From Gimesia sp. (GTDB lineage: Bacteria; Planctomycetota; Planctomycetia; Planctomycetales; Planctomycetaceae), in NCBI RefSeq assembly GCF_040219335.1, contig NZ_JAVJSQ010000007.1, positions 62,001-126,000 of the forward strand: DNA of 64,000 nt, read 5' to 3'. The notes below the pieces were generated by a model. It did no database searches. It was given only the letters and a program-made list of their open reading frames with translations, and had not been told where the DNA came from. The translations under genes were made by a program, and so were the position numbers. Positions 19,687-29,292 of the stretch are shown here, in pieces. Numbering within the stretch: position 1 is the stretch's first letter; every line of letters starts with the position of its first letter.

Positions 19687-21540
19687 ATGAACGCGCACCT
19701 GCTGCCCCTGTGTCTCAGCCTGTTAACCCTGATCTCCCTGCCCGCTGCTGTCGTCTCCGCTGCCGATGAGAAAGCGGAACCGTCGACCGTCGATTTCAAA
19801 GGCAAAGTCGCCCAGCGGCTGGAGTCACTGAAAAAACAACCGGCGCTGATTCACTCTGCACTCGGTGTTACTCGCCAGGAGACGCCGATTCCCTGCGTAT
19901 TCTCTGCCGATGATCTGAACTTTGAAACAGGCAAGACGCGCGTCCTGCTGATCGGGGGACTGGACGGTTCACAGACATCCGTTGATGCGGTGATCGATGC
20001 CGTCAACTGGTTTTATGGATCGGAAGCAGCGGCACCGCTGCGGAAACAGTTCTCACTTTCCGCAGCCCCGATTGCCAATCCGGATGGGTGGGCACTGCAA
20101 GAGGGACCGAAAAATGCCTCCGGCGGTGATCCGACCACAGGTTACCCGCCGCAGGGATCTGCTTATCAGGATACTCAGAAACCGGAAGTTCAATACCTGT
20201 GGCGGTGGATCGGCATGCATGCCCCGGATCTGGTGGTTGATGTCCGCGCAGGTCAGCAGTCACAGTGGATCATCCCGAAAACCGCTCGCAAAGAAGTGCG
20301 TGGACTGCAGCAGCAATTGTCACCTGTGCAAACCGCGAACGCCGGCTGGGAACTGGCTGCCGCTCTGAATACCGAGGCCCCGTCGAAGATCGGACCGATC
20401 CCTGCCCTGGGTCTGGAAGTCTCAACTCAAGAGAAGGCTGCGTTCCTCCCCACACTGCTCAAGGCACTTAAGGAAACATCGTTTCCGGCGCCCTCTCCCG
20501 CGCGTGAGGAACTGATTCAGCGTCAACAGCGGACGCCGATTCAGGTGGCCACGCAGCTTTCGAAAGTGTATGGCAACGATCTGGGACGACTCTCGTATCT
20601 GCCCGTGCTCTCACTCATCAGCCAGATTCGTCTGGGTGAACTGACGAACGATCAGAGTCGTCTGCCTCATGTCGAGAAAATCACACAGGAGTATTTGAAG
20701 AAGAACCCCCAGCCCCTCGAAAATAAAGGGGGCGGCTCGGTCATCGCCGGTCACCTGCTCTTTTCCGAGCTGACCAAAGCGACCGGCAACCGGGATTACC
20801 TCAAGTACGCCCAACAGGCGGCGGACCTGGGATTTGATGTACAAGGCAAGATGAAAGAATCGATGCCGCACCATGTCGAGATGAGTGATGCGGTCTTCAT
20901 GTCGTGCCCGATTCTGGCGGTCGTGGGTCGGCTGACTGGGGACCCGAAATACTACGACATGGCCATGAAACACTGGCGCTTCATCCAGAAGCTGGATCAG
21001 CGACCGGACGGCATCTATCGGAATTCTCCCCTCAGTGATGCTGCCTGGGGTCGTGGAAATGGTTTTCCCGCGCTGGGGCTGGCGTTGGTCTTGAGTGAGT
21101 TGCCCGTGCATTCGCCATTGCGGGAACCGTTCGTGGAGGGACATCGTCAGCACCTGGAGGCGCTCAGCAAACATCAGGATCCGACGGGCATGTGGCACCA
21201 GGTGATTGATCATCCGGAAAGCTACCGCGAAATGACATCCACCTGCATGATTACCTTCGCCATGATTCGTGGCGTGCGGGAAGGCTGGCTGGACGAAAGC
21301 GTCTATACGCCTCTCATCGAGAAAGCCTGGGAAGGGATCAAAACCCGGGTCGCGCCGAACGGAACCCTGGTCGATGTCTGCACGGGGACCGGCAAACAGA
21401 AGAACCTCCGCGGGTATCTCGATCGCATGGCGATTCTCGGTAATGACGCTCGTGGCGGGGCGATGGCCTTCATCGTCTCTAACGAAATGGCACAGTGGCT
21501 CAACGAACGGGCCAACGCCGCTGAGCAGAAACAGGATTAA
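19687..21540 (+). CDS. degenerate M14-like domain fused to GH88/GH105 hydrolase
   Basis: A 617-residue exported protein (signal peptide about 1-26). Residues about 75-260 follow the zinc-carboxypeptidase fold order, with VLLIGGLDGSQTS where active M14 enzymes have the HxxE zinc motif, then PIANPDGW. The zinc ligands are absent, so this half is probably non-catalytic. Residues about 280-610 form an alpha6/alpha6 domain of the unsaturated glycuronyl / rhamnogalacturonyl hydrolase type, with HHVEMSDAVFM, AAWGRGNGF, HQDPTGMWHQVID and ILGNDARGGAMA. It may act on unsaturated uronic-acid oligosaccharides from marine or plant polysaccharides; this is inferred from family. Confidence 0.8.
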   Translation: MNAHLLPLCLSLLTLISLPAAVVSAADEKAEPSTVDFKGKVAQRLESLKKQPALIHSALGVTRQETPIPCVFSADDLNFETGKTRVLLIGGLDGSQTSVDAVIDAVNWFYGSEAAAPLRKQFSLSAAPIANPDGWALQEGPKNASGGDPTTGYPPQGSAYQDTQKPEVQYLWRWIGMHAPDLVVDVRAGQQSQWIIPKTARKEVRGLQQQLSPVQTANAGWELAAALNTEAPSKIGPIPALGLEVSTQEKAAFLPTLLKALKETSFPAPSPAREELIQRQQRTPIQVATQLSKVYGNDLGRLSYLPVLSLISQIRLGELTNDQSRLPHVEKITQEYLKKNPQPLENKGGGSVIAGHLLFSELTKATGNRDYLKYAQQAADLGFDVQGKMKESMPHHVEMSDAVFMSCPILAVVGRLTGDPKYYDMAMKHWRFIQKLDQRPDGIYRNSPLSDAAWGRGNGFPALGLALVLSELPVHSPLREPFVEGHRQHLEALSKHQDPTGMWHQVIDHPESYREMTSTCMITFAMIRGVREGWLDESVYTPLIEKAWEGIKTRVAPNGTLVDVCTGTGKQKNLRGYLDRMAILGNDARGGAMAFIVSNEMAQWLNERANAAEQKQD

Positions 21541-21637
21541 GCGTTCTCTGCTGATGGCGATACTTTGAAACTCAACCTGGAATGCGCACTACTGGAATGA
21601 TCAAACAAGACCTCTGAGCTCCTCGGAAAGGACTGTC

Positions 21638-23074
21638 ATGATTTCGCGATTTTCTGTTCTGCTGTTGTTTGTACCTGCACTCGGGATGCTTTCGCTCAGT
21701 GTGACGGAAGTCCAGGCGGAACAGGCGGCGCTCCGTGCCGGGGCCGCGATGATCGACATTACCCCCGAGCCCGGTGTTTCACTGGACGGCGTGATTTCCA
21801 AGAATGGTCCCGTGACAGGAGTGCATGACCGGATCTACTCCCGCGCGCTGGTCCTCGACGATGGAAACACGCGGGTTGCGATCTGCGTGAACGATCTCTG
21901 CATGGTCGAGCGGAGCTATTTCGACCGGGCCAAGCAGATTGTATTTGAGAAAACCGGACTGCCCGTGAATCGAATGCTGATGACCAGCACGCACACACAT
22001 GCGGCGCCTCGCGTTCCCTATGGTCGCGCAAGTGAGCAGGACGATACTTACTATCAGGGGCTGATCCAGAAAATGGCCCAGGCGGTCATTACCGCCGAGC
22101 AGAATCTTGCGCCGGCCCAGATTGCCTGGGGCTCCTTCGATGCAGGTCGTTATGCAGCGTGTCGACGTTTTCTGGCAGAGAAAGGGAGCGTCTCGCTGAA
22201 TCCATTTGGTGTCGCGGGAGAGCAGATCAAATCGGTTTCAGGGCGCAGCAAACAGATCATTCAACCCGCGGCCGACATTGATCCCCAGTGTTCGATTCTC
22301 TCCGTACAACATGCTGACGGTACTCCATTGGCAGTGCTGGGGAACATGAGCATTCATTATTGTGGCGGCTACAGGAAGGGAGAAATCAGCGCGGATTACT
22401 TTGGTGCGTACGCGAAATATCTCGCGGAGAAACTGAAGTCGAACGGTTCCCATCCCCCGTTTGTGGGCATACTCTCCAACGGCACCAGCGGGAATGTGGG
22501 CGCAGTGATGAAACAGGACAAACGGAAGTATCAGCCATTCGAATGGATTGACGAATCGGGAAAACAGTTCGCCGAACAGACCATCAAGGTCCTGGCGCAG
22601 TTACAGTACCAGCGCAAGGTTCCGGTGGAGATGGTCGAACGCGAAATTGAACTGGCGATCCGCAAGCCGGATGCGGAACGCCTGGCCTGGGCACAGGAGA
22701 TCCTGGCGAATCCGAAACAGAAAACCGTACATCCCTGGTCGAAAATTTACGCAACCGAAGCGGTTGAACTCAACAAGTACCCGGCGACGGAAACCATCAA
22801 GCTGCAGGCCATTCGCATCGGCGATCTGGGTATCGCCAGTCTGCCCTGCGAAGTCTTTACCGAAACCGGGCTGGCGATCAAAGCCGGCAGTCCATTTGAT
22901 GCCACCTTCTCCATGGAACTGGCCAATGGATCGAGCGGTTATCTGCCCACCCCCACACAGCATGCGTTGGGAGGCTATGAAACCTGGCCCGCGCGGAGCA
23001 GTTACCTGGAGATCGAAGCCGAGACTATAATCCGACAGACGGCCCTGGAGCTGCTGCGTGAGTTACACAACTGA
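21638..23074 (+). CDS. neutral/alkaline ceramidase N-terminal-domain-like exported protein
   Basis: A 478-residue protein with a signal peptide (about 1-27). It matches the ceramidase-like family of planctomycetes, with RAGAAMIDITPEPGV at the mature N-terminus, a metal-site region TSTHTHAAPRVP, a central GNMSIHYCGG segment with the second histidine, and NGTSGNVG. It is shorter than true ceramidases, which have an extra C-terminal domain, and an amidase role on lipids or sugars is inferred. An SD-like GGAAAGGAC lies just before the ATG. It converges on the PDZ gene 12 bases downstream. Confidence 0.83.
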   Translation: MISRFSVLLLFVPALGMLSLSVTEVQAEQAALRAGAAMIDITPEPGVSLDGVISKNGPVTGVHDRIYSRALVLDDGNTRVAICVNDLCMVERSYFDRAKQIVFEKTGLPVNRMLMTSTHTHAAPRVPYGRASEQDDTYYQGLIQKMAQAVITAEQNLAPAQIAWGSFDAGRYAACRRFLAEKGSVSLNPFGVAGEQIKSVSGRSKQIIQPAADIDPQCSILSVQHADGTPLAVLGNMSIHYCGGYRKGEISADYFGAYAKYLAEKLKSNGSHPPFVGILSNGTSGNVGAVMKQDKRKYQPFEWIDESGKQFAEQTIKVLAQLQYQRKVPVEMVEREIELAIRKPDAERLAWAQEILANPKQKTVHPWSKIYATEAVELNKYPATETIKLQAIRIGDLGIASLPCEVFTETGLAIKAGSPFDATFSMELANGSSGYLPTPTQHALGGYETWPARSSYLEIEAETIIRQTALELLRELHN

Positions 23075-23086
23075 GAGTTGTCACGC

Positions 23087-24049
23087 TTAGCGGTCAAGCC
23101 AGCTGCTGAGTGTGACGGGCAGCTTCTTGATCATGCCGTCACGGAGCAGTTCGACTTGCACCACATCGCCGGCCGATTTCTCGCCGATCAGTTTCACGAG
23201 AGCATCGAAGTTTTCGACCGGTTTATCGTCGAACTTGAGAATGAAGTCTCCCGAGCGGATCCCCGCCTTCTGAGCGGCGAGACCATCAGAGACTTCGCCG
23301 ACCAGGCAGCCCCCCTGGTCCCGAATGCCGGTCATGTGAGTAATGCCCAGCATGGCATCGCTGTCGCGGGTCTGGAATTGAGTGGCGGGAAGTGCCCGCA
23401 TCAGATCTTCCATCGCGACAACCGGAATGGGATGTCCTTTGATGAGATACAGCACCGGAAACTTTCGGACCCGCTTGATGAACCGCAGGCCGTCTTCGCC
23501 TCCGGTCCACTTAGAGCCCAGGGCCACATAGCGTACCTGTCCGGGCTCCACACTGCCGCCCGGTGCTGTTCTGGCGATGTCTTCAGGCGTCCAGAGTTTG
23601 ACCGTGCCGCCCATTTTTTTGATTTCGCGGACGGCCCGTTTTTCCCGAATGTCGGCATGCCGGTCGATGGCTTCTTCGGCGCGAATGGCAACCGAAGGAT
23701 TCTTCGCCTTCGTCAGTTTCTCGAGTGCATCTTCGGCAGGTCCAACCGAATTGGCTTTCCCCAGAATGTAGACCTGTTCGATCACGAGGATCGCGCGGAC
23801 CGCGGCTTCGAGGCTGTCGCCCTGGGTCACCTTGAGCAGTGGCGGAACAACCTGTTCGCCAAACTTAGGCAGTTCCTGGGTCGCTTTCTGGCGGACCTGA
23901 TAGTCATCGCTCTGGAGATCGAGAATGTAGTCAACCGCCTGTTGCGGCAGCGCTGCTGTTTCTTTTTCCTGTGAGTACACAGGCGAACCGGTCGTGAGCA
24001 ATGACAGGGCCAGTGCCCCCGCGAGCAGGGATGCGAAACATGATTTCAT
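23087..24049 (-). CDS. exported PDZ-domain protein with helical-repeat N-terminus
   Basis: A 320-residue protein with a signal peptide (about 1-27). Residues about 35-150 are helical and HEAT-like (AVDYILDLQSDDYQVRQKATQELPKFG), and a PDZ domain lies at about 235-315 (GLAAQKAGIRSGDFILKF, then KPVENFDALVKLIGE). No protease triad is present, so it is a binding protein rather than a DegP/HtrA enzyme. The 57-residue stretch between the two halves contains VALGSKWTGGEDGL. It is probably a periplasmic scaffold; partner unknown. Confidence 0.78.
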   Translation of the reverse strand: MKSCFASLLAGALALSLLTTGSPVYSQEKETAALPQQAVDYILDLQSDDYQVRQKATQELPKFGEQVVPPLLKVTQGDSLEAAVRAILVIEQVYILGKANSVGPAEDALEKLTKAKNPSVAIRAEEAIDRHADIREKRAVREIKKMGGTVKLWTPEDIARTAPGGSVEPGQVRYVALGSKWTGGEDGLRFIKRVRKFPVLYLIKGHPIPVVAMEDLMRALPATQFQTRDSDAMLGITHMTGIRDQGGCLVGEVSDGLAAQKAGIRSGDFILKFDDKPVENFDALVKLIGEKSAGDVVQVELLRDGMIKKLPVTLSSWLDR

Positions 24050-24163
24050 CTGGTTTGTACCTCTGGAATTAAGTGCGTCTTTTCAAGGGCGACTTCATTC
24101 CATTTTCGAACAAACCAGAGTGGAAATCAATACGAGACTTTATCCGAGCACCCGGAACAGGCG

Positions 24164-24994
24164 TTATTCTGCCTGTTTAAGTGTTTCCATCATCAGGCCG
24201 GGGCGATCGGTGGTGATACCGGTAATCCCCATCTCTACCAGTTTTTTCGCATCTTTGACGTCGTTGATCGTCCAGACAAAGACAGGCAGGCCGGCGGCTT
24301 CCGATTTCTGAATAAAATCGGCGGTGAGGAACCCGTTATAGCCGACATCCAGGCCATCCAGGTTCGCTTCTCTGGCTTTGCGGATGTAGTAGTCTGCATT
24401 GTGTTCCCAGCGACGGGTGACCTTGTTCTGCTTGACTTTGAAGACCCAGTAGGCTTTAAGCTCGGGCATTAATTGCTTGGCCTTGCGCATCGTGTCGTAG
24501 TCGAAACCGATCAGTGCCGTCTGGTCAGCTGCTTTGCCGGACGCTTGCAGATCGGCCTTGAGCTGCGGCAGAACCTCGGGGCCGCATTTGATTTCGATGA
24601 ACAGCCGCTTGCCTGCGGGAATCGTTTTCAGAATCTGCGGGAGGGTCGGAATCCGTTCGTTGCGGTATTGAGCATTCTTCCAGGCACCGACGTCCAGGGT
24701 CTGGAGTTCTGCCAGCGTCTGTTCTGCCACATCCTTATCGCGCCCGCCGATCCGCTTGGTGGTCTTATCGTGATAGGCGACGATCTTACCATCGCTGGTG
24801 AGATAGATGTCGATCTCGACGGCATCAGCATTACGTTCCCAGGCCAGATTCACAGAGGAGAGTGTGTTCTCCGGGGCATCAAATGAGGCACCGCGGTGTC
24901 CCACAATTTCGACGGCTGAGAGGGGATTTGCAGCTGACACGAGAGTTAATCCTGCACAGAAAACGAGAAAACACACGGAACGCATCGACGACAT
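24164..24994 (-). CDS. glycerophosphodiester phosphodiesterase (GDPD) family protein
   Basis: About 276 residues from the ATG at 24994, which opens a signal peptide; a GGAG site lies about 12 bases upstream. Longer in-frame starts read through sequence that is not protein-like. The TIM-barrel active site is intact: GHRGASFDAPENT with the first catalytic histidine and glutamate, then EIDIYLTSDGKIVAYHD with the acidic metal ligands and second histidine, and a C-terminal FVWTINDVKDAKKLVEMGI followed by GITTDRP. It should hydrolyse glycerophosphodiesters to glycerol 3-phosphate outside the cytoplasm. It is transcribed away from thiS-thiG. Confidence 0.9.
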   Translation of the reverse strand: MSSMRSVCFLVFCAGLTLVSAANPLSAVEIVGHRGASFDAPENTLSSVNLAWERNADAVEIDIYLTSDGKIVAYHDKTTKRIGGRDKDVAEQTLAELQTLDVGAWKNAQYRNERIPTLPQILKTIPAGKRLFIEIKCGPEVLPQLKADLQASGKAADQTALIGFDYDTMRKAKQLMPELKAYWVFKVKQNKVTRRWEHNADYYIRKAREANLDGLDVGYNGFLTADFIQKSEAAGLPVFVWTINDVKDAKKLVEMGITGITTDRPGLMMETLKQAE

Positions 24995-25192
24995 CTGATC
25001 TGATCTCCACGAAAATAAGCAAACAGCGGTAAGGGGGTTTGATCCATCGTCAGTTATATAAAAGCATATTAACGACTTGTAAAGAAACGATGAAAACCGG
25101 AAAGTGACCGCGGGAGGCCGCCGTGGTAGCTTCTGTTCAGAAGCGAATCCCGCTGCTAAGCGAAATAACGGCTGACAGATTCGGGCCATTCC

Positions 25193-25221
25193 TTGACGAC
25201 TGGCAGTATCACTTCTAAACT
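25193..25221 (+). promoter_or_regulatory. candidate promoter of thiS-thiG
   Basis: TTGACG, a 17-base spacer and TAAACT lie about 95 bases upstream of thiS. The leader that follows contains no TPP riboswitch core (no CUGAGA-type motif with its partner), so thiamine control is not evident from sequence. Confidence 0.4.
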
Positions 25222-25314
25222 CGCTTTTTGCAAACAATCTTTGAGAAAGATCAGATTTCCCGCGATCTCTCGTTTGCTTCGTCTGATATGAAATTCTTCC
25301 AGGGAGCCGCACAG

Positions 25315-25515
25315 GTGCAAATTCAGGTCAACGGTGAACCCCGCGAGGTTCCCGATGCTTTTACAGTGGCTGAACTGCTGGTCCAGCTTGAACTGCAGCC
25401 CCGCTATCTGGCTGTTGAACGGAACCTGATCCTGATTCCCCGTGAAAAACATGCCAACTGTCAGCTGGAGGCCGGGGATCGTCTGGAAATCGTAACGCTG
25501 GTAGGCGGTGGATAA
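25315..25515 (+). CDS. thiS: sulfur carrier protein ThiS
   Basis: A 66-residue ubiquitin-fold protein ending in the required diglycine (VGGG at the C-terminus). ThiS is thiocarboxylated at that glycine and donates sulfur for the thiazole ring of thiamine. I place the start at GTG 25315, which follows AGGGAG with nine-base spacing and gives the family length. The ATG at 25288 would add nine residues without a ribosome site. Internal family features are [18 protein letters not shown] and LILIPREKH. The thiG start is five bases downstream, so they form an operon. Confidence 0.9.
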   Translation: MQIQVNGEPREVPDAFTVAELLVQLELQPRYLAVERNLILIPREKHANCQLEAGDRLEIVTLVGGG

Positions 25516-25520
25516 CTATT

Positions 25521-26354
25521 ATGGCAACAATTGGCGATACCGAATCGGCCCTGGTACTGGGCACACATCATCTAAACTCCCGACTGATCGTCGGCACGGG
25601 TAAATACACCACGTACGAACTGATGCAGGAAAGCCTGGAAATCAGCGGTGCGGAAGTGATTACCGTCGCCGTGCGTCGGGAACGATTGATCGACGCCGAC
25701 GGCCGGAACATTCTGGACTTCATCGACCTCGATAAATACACGATCCTGCCGAACACCGCCGGCTGCTTCTCCGCAGACGATGCCGTGCGTGTCGCCCGGA
25801 TGGGACGCGAAATTCTGCGGGGCCTCGAAAACCCGGGAGCCGACTGGGTCAAAATTGAAGTTCTGGGCGATACCAAAACCCTGCTCCCCGACCCGGTCGC
25901 CACACTCGAAGCGACGAAACAACTGGTCGACGAAGGCTTTTCGGTGCTCTGCTATTCCACCGACGATCCGATCACCGCGAAGCGTCTGAAGGACGCAGGT
26001 GCGACCTCGGTCATGCCGGCGGGCAGCCCCATCGGCAGTGGTCAGGGAATTCTGAACCCGAACAATATCCGCATCTGTCTGGAGTACCTCAAAGAGGACG
26101 ACCCGGACTATCCGGTGATTGTCGATGCGGGCGTGGGAACCGCCAGCGATGTCACGATCGCCATGGAACTGGGTTGCGACGGCGTGTTACTCAATACGGG
26201 TATCGCCGGCGCGCAGGATCCCGTCCGCATGGCCCGGGCCATGAAAAACGCAATTGAAGCCGGCCGCGACGCTTATCTGGCGGGACGCATTCCCCGCAAG
26301 CTCTACGCCACGGCCTCCAGTCCCGAAACCGGGATTATTGCGCCAAAGGCTTAA
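25521..26354 (+). CDS. thiG: thiazole synthase ThiG
   Basis: A 277-residue TIM-barrel enzyme that makes the thiazole phosphate of thiamine from deoxyxylulose phosphate, a glycine imine and ThiS-thiocarboxylate. Typical pieces are [10 protein letters not shown], the Schiff-base lysine region [39 protein letters not shown] and [14 protein letters not shown]. It is slightly longer than most ThiG (about 255-270) because of the N-terminal extension. ThiH/ThiO and ThiF are not nearby. Its last 20 bases overlap the 3' end of the convergent gene on the opposite strand. Confidence 0.95.
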   Translation: MATIGDTESALVLGTHHLNSRLIVGTGKYTTYELMQESLEISGAEVITVAVRRERLIDADGRNILDFIDLDKYTILPNTAGCFSADDAVRVARMGREILRGLENPGADWVKIEVLGDTKTLLPDPVATLEATKQLVDEGFSVLCYSTDDPITAKRLKDAGATSVMPAGSPIGSGQGILNPNNIRICLEYLKEDDPDYPVIVDAGVGTASDVTIAMELGCDGVLLNTGIAGAQDPVRMARAMKNAIEAGRDAYLAGRIPRKLYATASSPETGIIAPKA

Positions 26355-27075
26355 TTTCCCTGGTCGATTGATTTTTCCCGACCGGTTTGATTTTGCGGTC
26401 CTGCTTACGGGACTGCTCTTTCTGCCAGGGGGGCTGACGTTCGGCTGAGATCACGACCTTGATCTGATTCAAACCGGCGATTCCGCCCGTCTGGCCTGAG
26501 GTGCGGACGACTTTCCAGCTGGAAGTCGCATCCATCACGCCCCCTTCACCCAGTGCGCGATTGAGTTTTGCCAGCGCGGTCGAGAGGGCTTCTTCAAACG
26601 AGCCTTTCGAGGAGACGCCGGTAAACGTTCTGCGAATCGGCTCCATTTCGTGCCCCTGATCGAAGTGGATGACTTTGACACCCTGGTTCTTACCGTGCAC
26701 GCGAACTCCTTTGACCCAGGCGGGCAGATCGGTCCAGACATCCGAGGCTTTGACTTCCGAGATGACCGTAATCGCGATACCGGTCGGCGGTTTGGCTTTG
26801 AGATAATAATCCTGAATGCCGTCTTCGGGAGGTTTGACATACACGGCTCGATCAAGATGCACGTCGGTGTAACCGCCGGTGGGAACCTCACCCACTACAT
26901 CCAGGATCAGCGTGGGCGGTTTGGATTTCTGCAGCTGGTGTGAGACACTCAGAATTTTCTCGACGGTGATGGCTTCAGACTTCGATTTTTTCTTGTCTGC
27001 CTGTACCAGCGAAGTGCTGGCGCAGACACAGGCGACTGCCAGCAGGACGATTTTAAGTTGCTTCGTAGACTTCAT
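26335..27075 (-). CDS. exported protein of unknown function
   Basis: A 246-residue protein with a clear signal peptide (about 1-27, LVQA-D). The mature part is beta-rich with [29 protein letters not shown] and [19 protein letters not shown], and a very basic tail ([24 protein letters not shown] composition). I recognise no family. Tail-to-tail overlap with thiG (20 bases) means the two transcripts run into each other, a possible antisense arrangement. Confidence 0.65.
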   Translation of the reverse strand: MKSTKQLKIVLLAVACVCASTSLVQADKKKSKSEAITVEKILSVSHQLQKSKPPTLILDVVGEVPTGGYTDVHLDRAVYVKPPEDGIQDYYLKAKPPTGIAITVISEVKASDVWTDLPAWVKGVRVHGKNQGVKVIHFDQGHEMEPIRRTFTGVSSKGSFEEALSTALAKLNRALGEGGVMDATSSWKVVRTSGQTGGIAGLNQIKVVISAERQPPWQKEQSRKQDRKIKPVGKNQSTREIKPLAQ

Positions 27076-27228
27076 CGGACTCCCTCCAGGTTAGAAATGG
27101 TCAAGGGAACATGCAGAGCGACTCAATTCCCTGCGACCCGCGGTCTCTTTGACGCAGGCCACGCCGCTCCTGTTCCCGGAGATCGAACAATCTCCCGTCA
27201 GCCCGGCTGTTTGCCTGCTACAGATTCG

Positions 27229-27852
27229 CTATCTTGCCTCGATAACCTTCCACTGGTCTTCGGTGGAAAAAGGATCGATGAGTTGTGCCAACCCTGCATC
27301 GGCCAGTTCCTGTCCGGAGACGAAGCGTCCGGGGCGCGTCCAGCGATCGAGAACGCTCTGTCGGCAACCAAACAGCTGTGCCTGGAGACGATCGAAATCG
27401 GTTTCCAGTACTTTAAAATGTCGTGCCCACTCTGCGGCTTCTTCGAGGCGAACCTCGTCTTCGCTCTGCCAGCGAATCGGATGAAACAGCAGCGTGGTGT
27501 ATATGGTAACGAAGCGATGCTTACAGGCGGCAAACGGCAGGATGGCAGCGGAAGAGCATTCACCCAAAGCCACGCCAGCCACGTTAAGCTGCCTCAATCG
27601 GATCAGACTGGCCAGTGTCAGACCGGCATAGACTGAACCACCGGGGGAGTCGAAATAAATTGTGCCCCGACTGCTACGCGGGACGTCAACCAGCCTGGCC
27701 ACCAGATCGGATTCCTTGTCTCCCAGATCTCCCGAGAGTGAGATTTCCCAGTCCGGCTCTTTATCCTGAGGCACAAAACTGCGCAGTGAACGTGCTTTCT
27801 CGGGATAGGATTTCAGATTGGATTCTGTACTTGTCCGTCTTCGTTTCGTCAT
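27229..27852 (-). CDS. ClpP/crotonase-fold serine-protease-like protein
   Basis: About 207 residues from the ATG at 27852; a TTG 51 bases earlier is in frame but lacks a ribosome site. The fold resembles Clp[17 protein letters not shown], the nucleophile region GECSSAA and the histidine region TTLLFHPIR. The segment matching the triad aspartate of ClpP reads [16 protein letters not shown], with glycine where ClpP has aspartate, so activity is uncertain. The first 50 residues are basic and low in structure. No ClpX/ClpA or peptidase partner is nearby. A degenerate ClpP paralogue is the best reading. Confidence 0.7.
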   Translation of the reverse strand: MTKRRRTSTESNLKSYPEKARSLRSFVPQDKEPDWEISLSGDLGDKESDLVARLVDVPRSSRGTIYFDSPGGSVYAGLTLASLIRLRQLNVAGVALGECSSAAILPFAACKHRFVTIYTTLLFHPIRWQSEDEVRLEEAAEWARHFKVLETDFDRLQAQLFGCRQSVLDRWTRPGRFVSGQELADAGLAQLIDPFSTEDQWKVIEAR

Positions 27853-28078
27853 TGTTTCTAAAAAGTCTTCAAGCTGAGAGCCCACAAATTCAACATGTCG
27901 CAAGTTATCTAGAATAACAGATTAAAAGTGTGATTCGCAAACTGTGTTTCCCCTCAGTTCGAGAAAAAACCGGTGAAATTGCCCCTGCGACTTGGCGCAG
28001 TCACACCGTTCAGGACACAATAACTGACAGTAATTAACAAACCGTTCAGGAATGACTGTTTTTTGAGGAAATTTCGCT

Positions 28079-29209
28079 GTGAAAACCGTGTTAAGCATAC
28101 TCTGTCTGTTTGTCGGCCTCTCTAGCACTGTGGGTGCCGCAGAAGGTACCGTCGACATCAAGAAAAACGGAAGCAAGTTCAGTGTGACCATCGATGGGAA
28201 ACCGTTTGCGACCTACAACACCAGTGCCGACCTGCCTAAGCCGTTCTTCTCACCGGTCCGCGCTGCAGACGGCACCGTGATTACCCGTTCGCTCGTCGAT
28301 CCCGAAGATCACCCGCACCACAAAGGGGTCTGGGTGGCCGTCGATGAAGTCAACACTGTCGACTTCTGGGCCGAGAAAGGCAAAATCAAAAACACCGGCG
28401 TGAAGATCGTCAAAGCCTCAGGTAATCCGGCTGTAATGAAAGTCACCAACGAGTGGCTCGGCGAAGACAACAAGCCGATCATTACCGAAAATACCCTGAT
28501 CTCGATCTACGCCAATCGTCTGATGACATACAACATCACCTTCACCGCAGGTGCGAAGCCAGTTGTCTTTGAAGACACCAAAGAAGGCCTGTTCGGAATT
28601 CGTCTGCCCAACGGCATGCGGGAAAAAGAAGATGGTTCGGTCGTCAACAGCAAAGGCGTCAAAGGAACCAAAGACACCTGGGGTAAGCCCACCGAATGGA
28701 TCGACTACTACGGTCCGCTGAACGGAAAAGTTTACGGCGTCACCCTGATGGATTCTCCGCAGAACTACAAGCAGTCCCGTTACCACGTGCGGAACTACGG
28801 TCTGTTTACCATCAGCCCGTTCGGCGATCACGCTTACACCAACAAGAAGCAGCCCGCCGATCACAAGCACCTCAAAGCGGGTGAAAAGATGAACCTGAAA
28901 TACGGCCTCTACATCCACTCCGGAGATACCAGGCAGGGTCACGTGGCTGACGCTTACCAGCAGTTTGTGGACGTCACTAAAAAAAAAGCGACTAAGAAAA
29001 AAGTGACACAGCAGAAACCGGCTGCCAAACCCGCTAAGAAAGTTGCCGCAGCGTCTCAAAAGCCGGCGGCACCCGCCAAGACTGCTGAACCCCAGATGAA
29101 ACCGGTTCCGGAAACGGAAGCGGTTCCCGCAAATAACTGTGAATGTCAACCGGCTCAACAGCCGCAACGTCGTCGCGGTCTGTTCGGTCGTCTGCGATTT
29201 CGCCGATAA
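28079..29209 (+). CDS. PmoA-like (DUF6807) exported protein with basic tail
   Basis: A 376-residue protein starting at GTG after a GAGG site, with a signal peptide (about 1-20, VGAAE). Residues about 25-290 match the planctomycete DUF6807/PmoA family: PFFSPVRAADG, SLVDPEDHPHHKGVW, RYHVRNYGLF and HLKAGEKMNLKYGLYIHSGD. The family function is unknown, though it is often annotated near sugar or methane-related genes. The last 85 residues are a Lys/Ala/Pro-rich low-complexity linker followed by an arginine-rich end (RRRGLFGRLRFRR) that lies outside the family domain. Confidence 0.82.
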   Translation: MKTVLSILCLFVGLSSTVGAAEGTVDIKKNGSKFSVTIDGKPFATYNTSADLPKPFFSPVRAADGTVITRSLVDPEDHPHHKGVWVAVDEVNTVDFWAEKGKIKNTGVKIVKASGNPAVMKVTNEWLGEDNKPIITENTLISIYANRLMTYNITFTAGAKPVVFEDTKEGLFGIRLPNGMREKEDGSVVNSKGVKGTKDTWGKPTEWIDYYGPLNGKVYGVTLMDSPQNYKQSRYHVRNYGLFTISPFGDHAYTNKKQPADHKHLKAGEKMNLKYGLYIHSGDTRQGHVADAYQQFVDVTKKKATKKKVTQQKPAAKPAKKVAAASQKPAAPAKTAEPQMKPVPETEAVPANNCECQPAQQPQRRRGLFGRLRFRR

Positions 29210-29224
29210 CTGCACATAATATCA

Positions 29225-29292
29225 CCCGCCGGAGCTTTTTTCCTGTATTCAGGTCTGAATAATCGGACAATCCGGAAAAAGATACCGGCGGG
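29225..29292. other. long imperfect inverted repeat upstream of aspS
   Basis: The 333-base gap before aspS contains nested complementary arms: CCCGCCGG (29225-29232) with CCGGCGGG (29285-29292), CTTTTTTCC with GGAAAAAG, and a perfect TATTCAG-GT-CTGAATA (29246-29261). A second hairpin, GGAACTG-11 bases-CAGTTCC, lies at 29440-29464. There is no T-run after the first structure, so it is not a standard terminator. It may be the 3' end of the DUF6807 transcript, an aspS leader, or a cruciform. No gene is seen in the gap. Confidence 0.45.

Noticed and set aside
25222-25314. TPP riboswitch before thiS
   Set aside because: The leader lacks the conserved CUGAGA and partner motifs of the TPP aptamer and is short.
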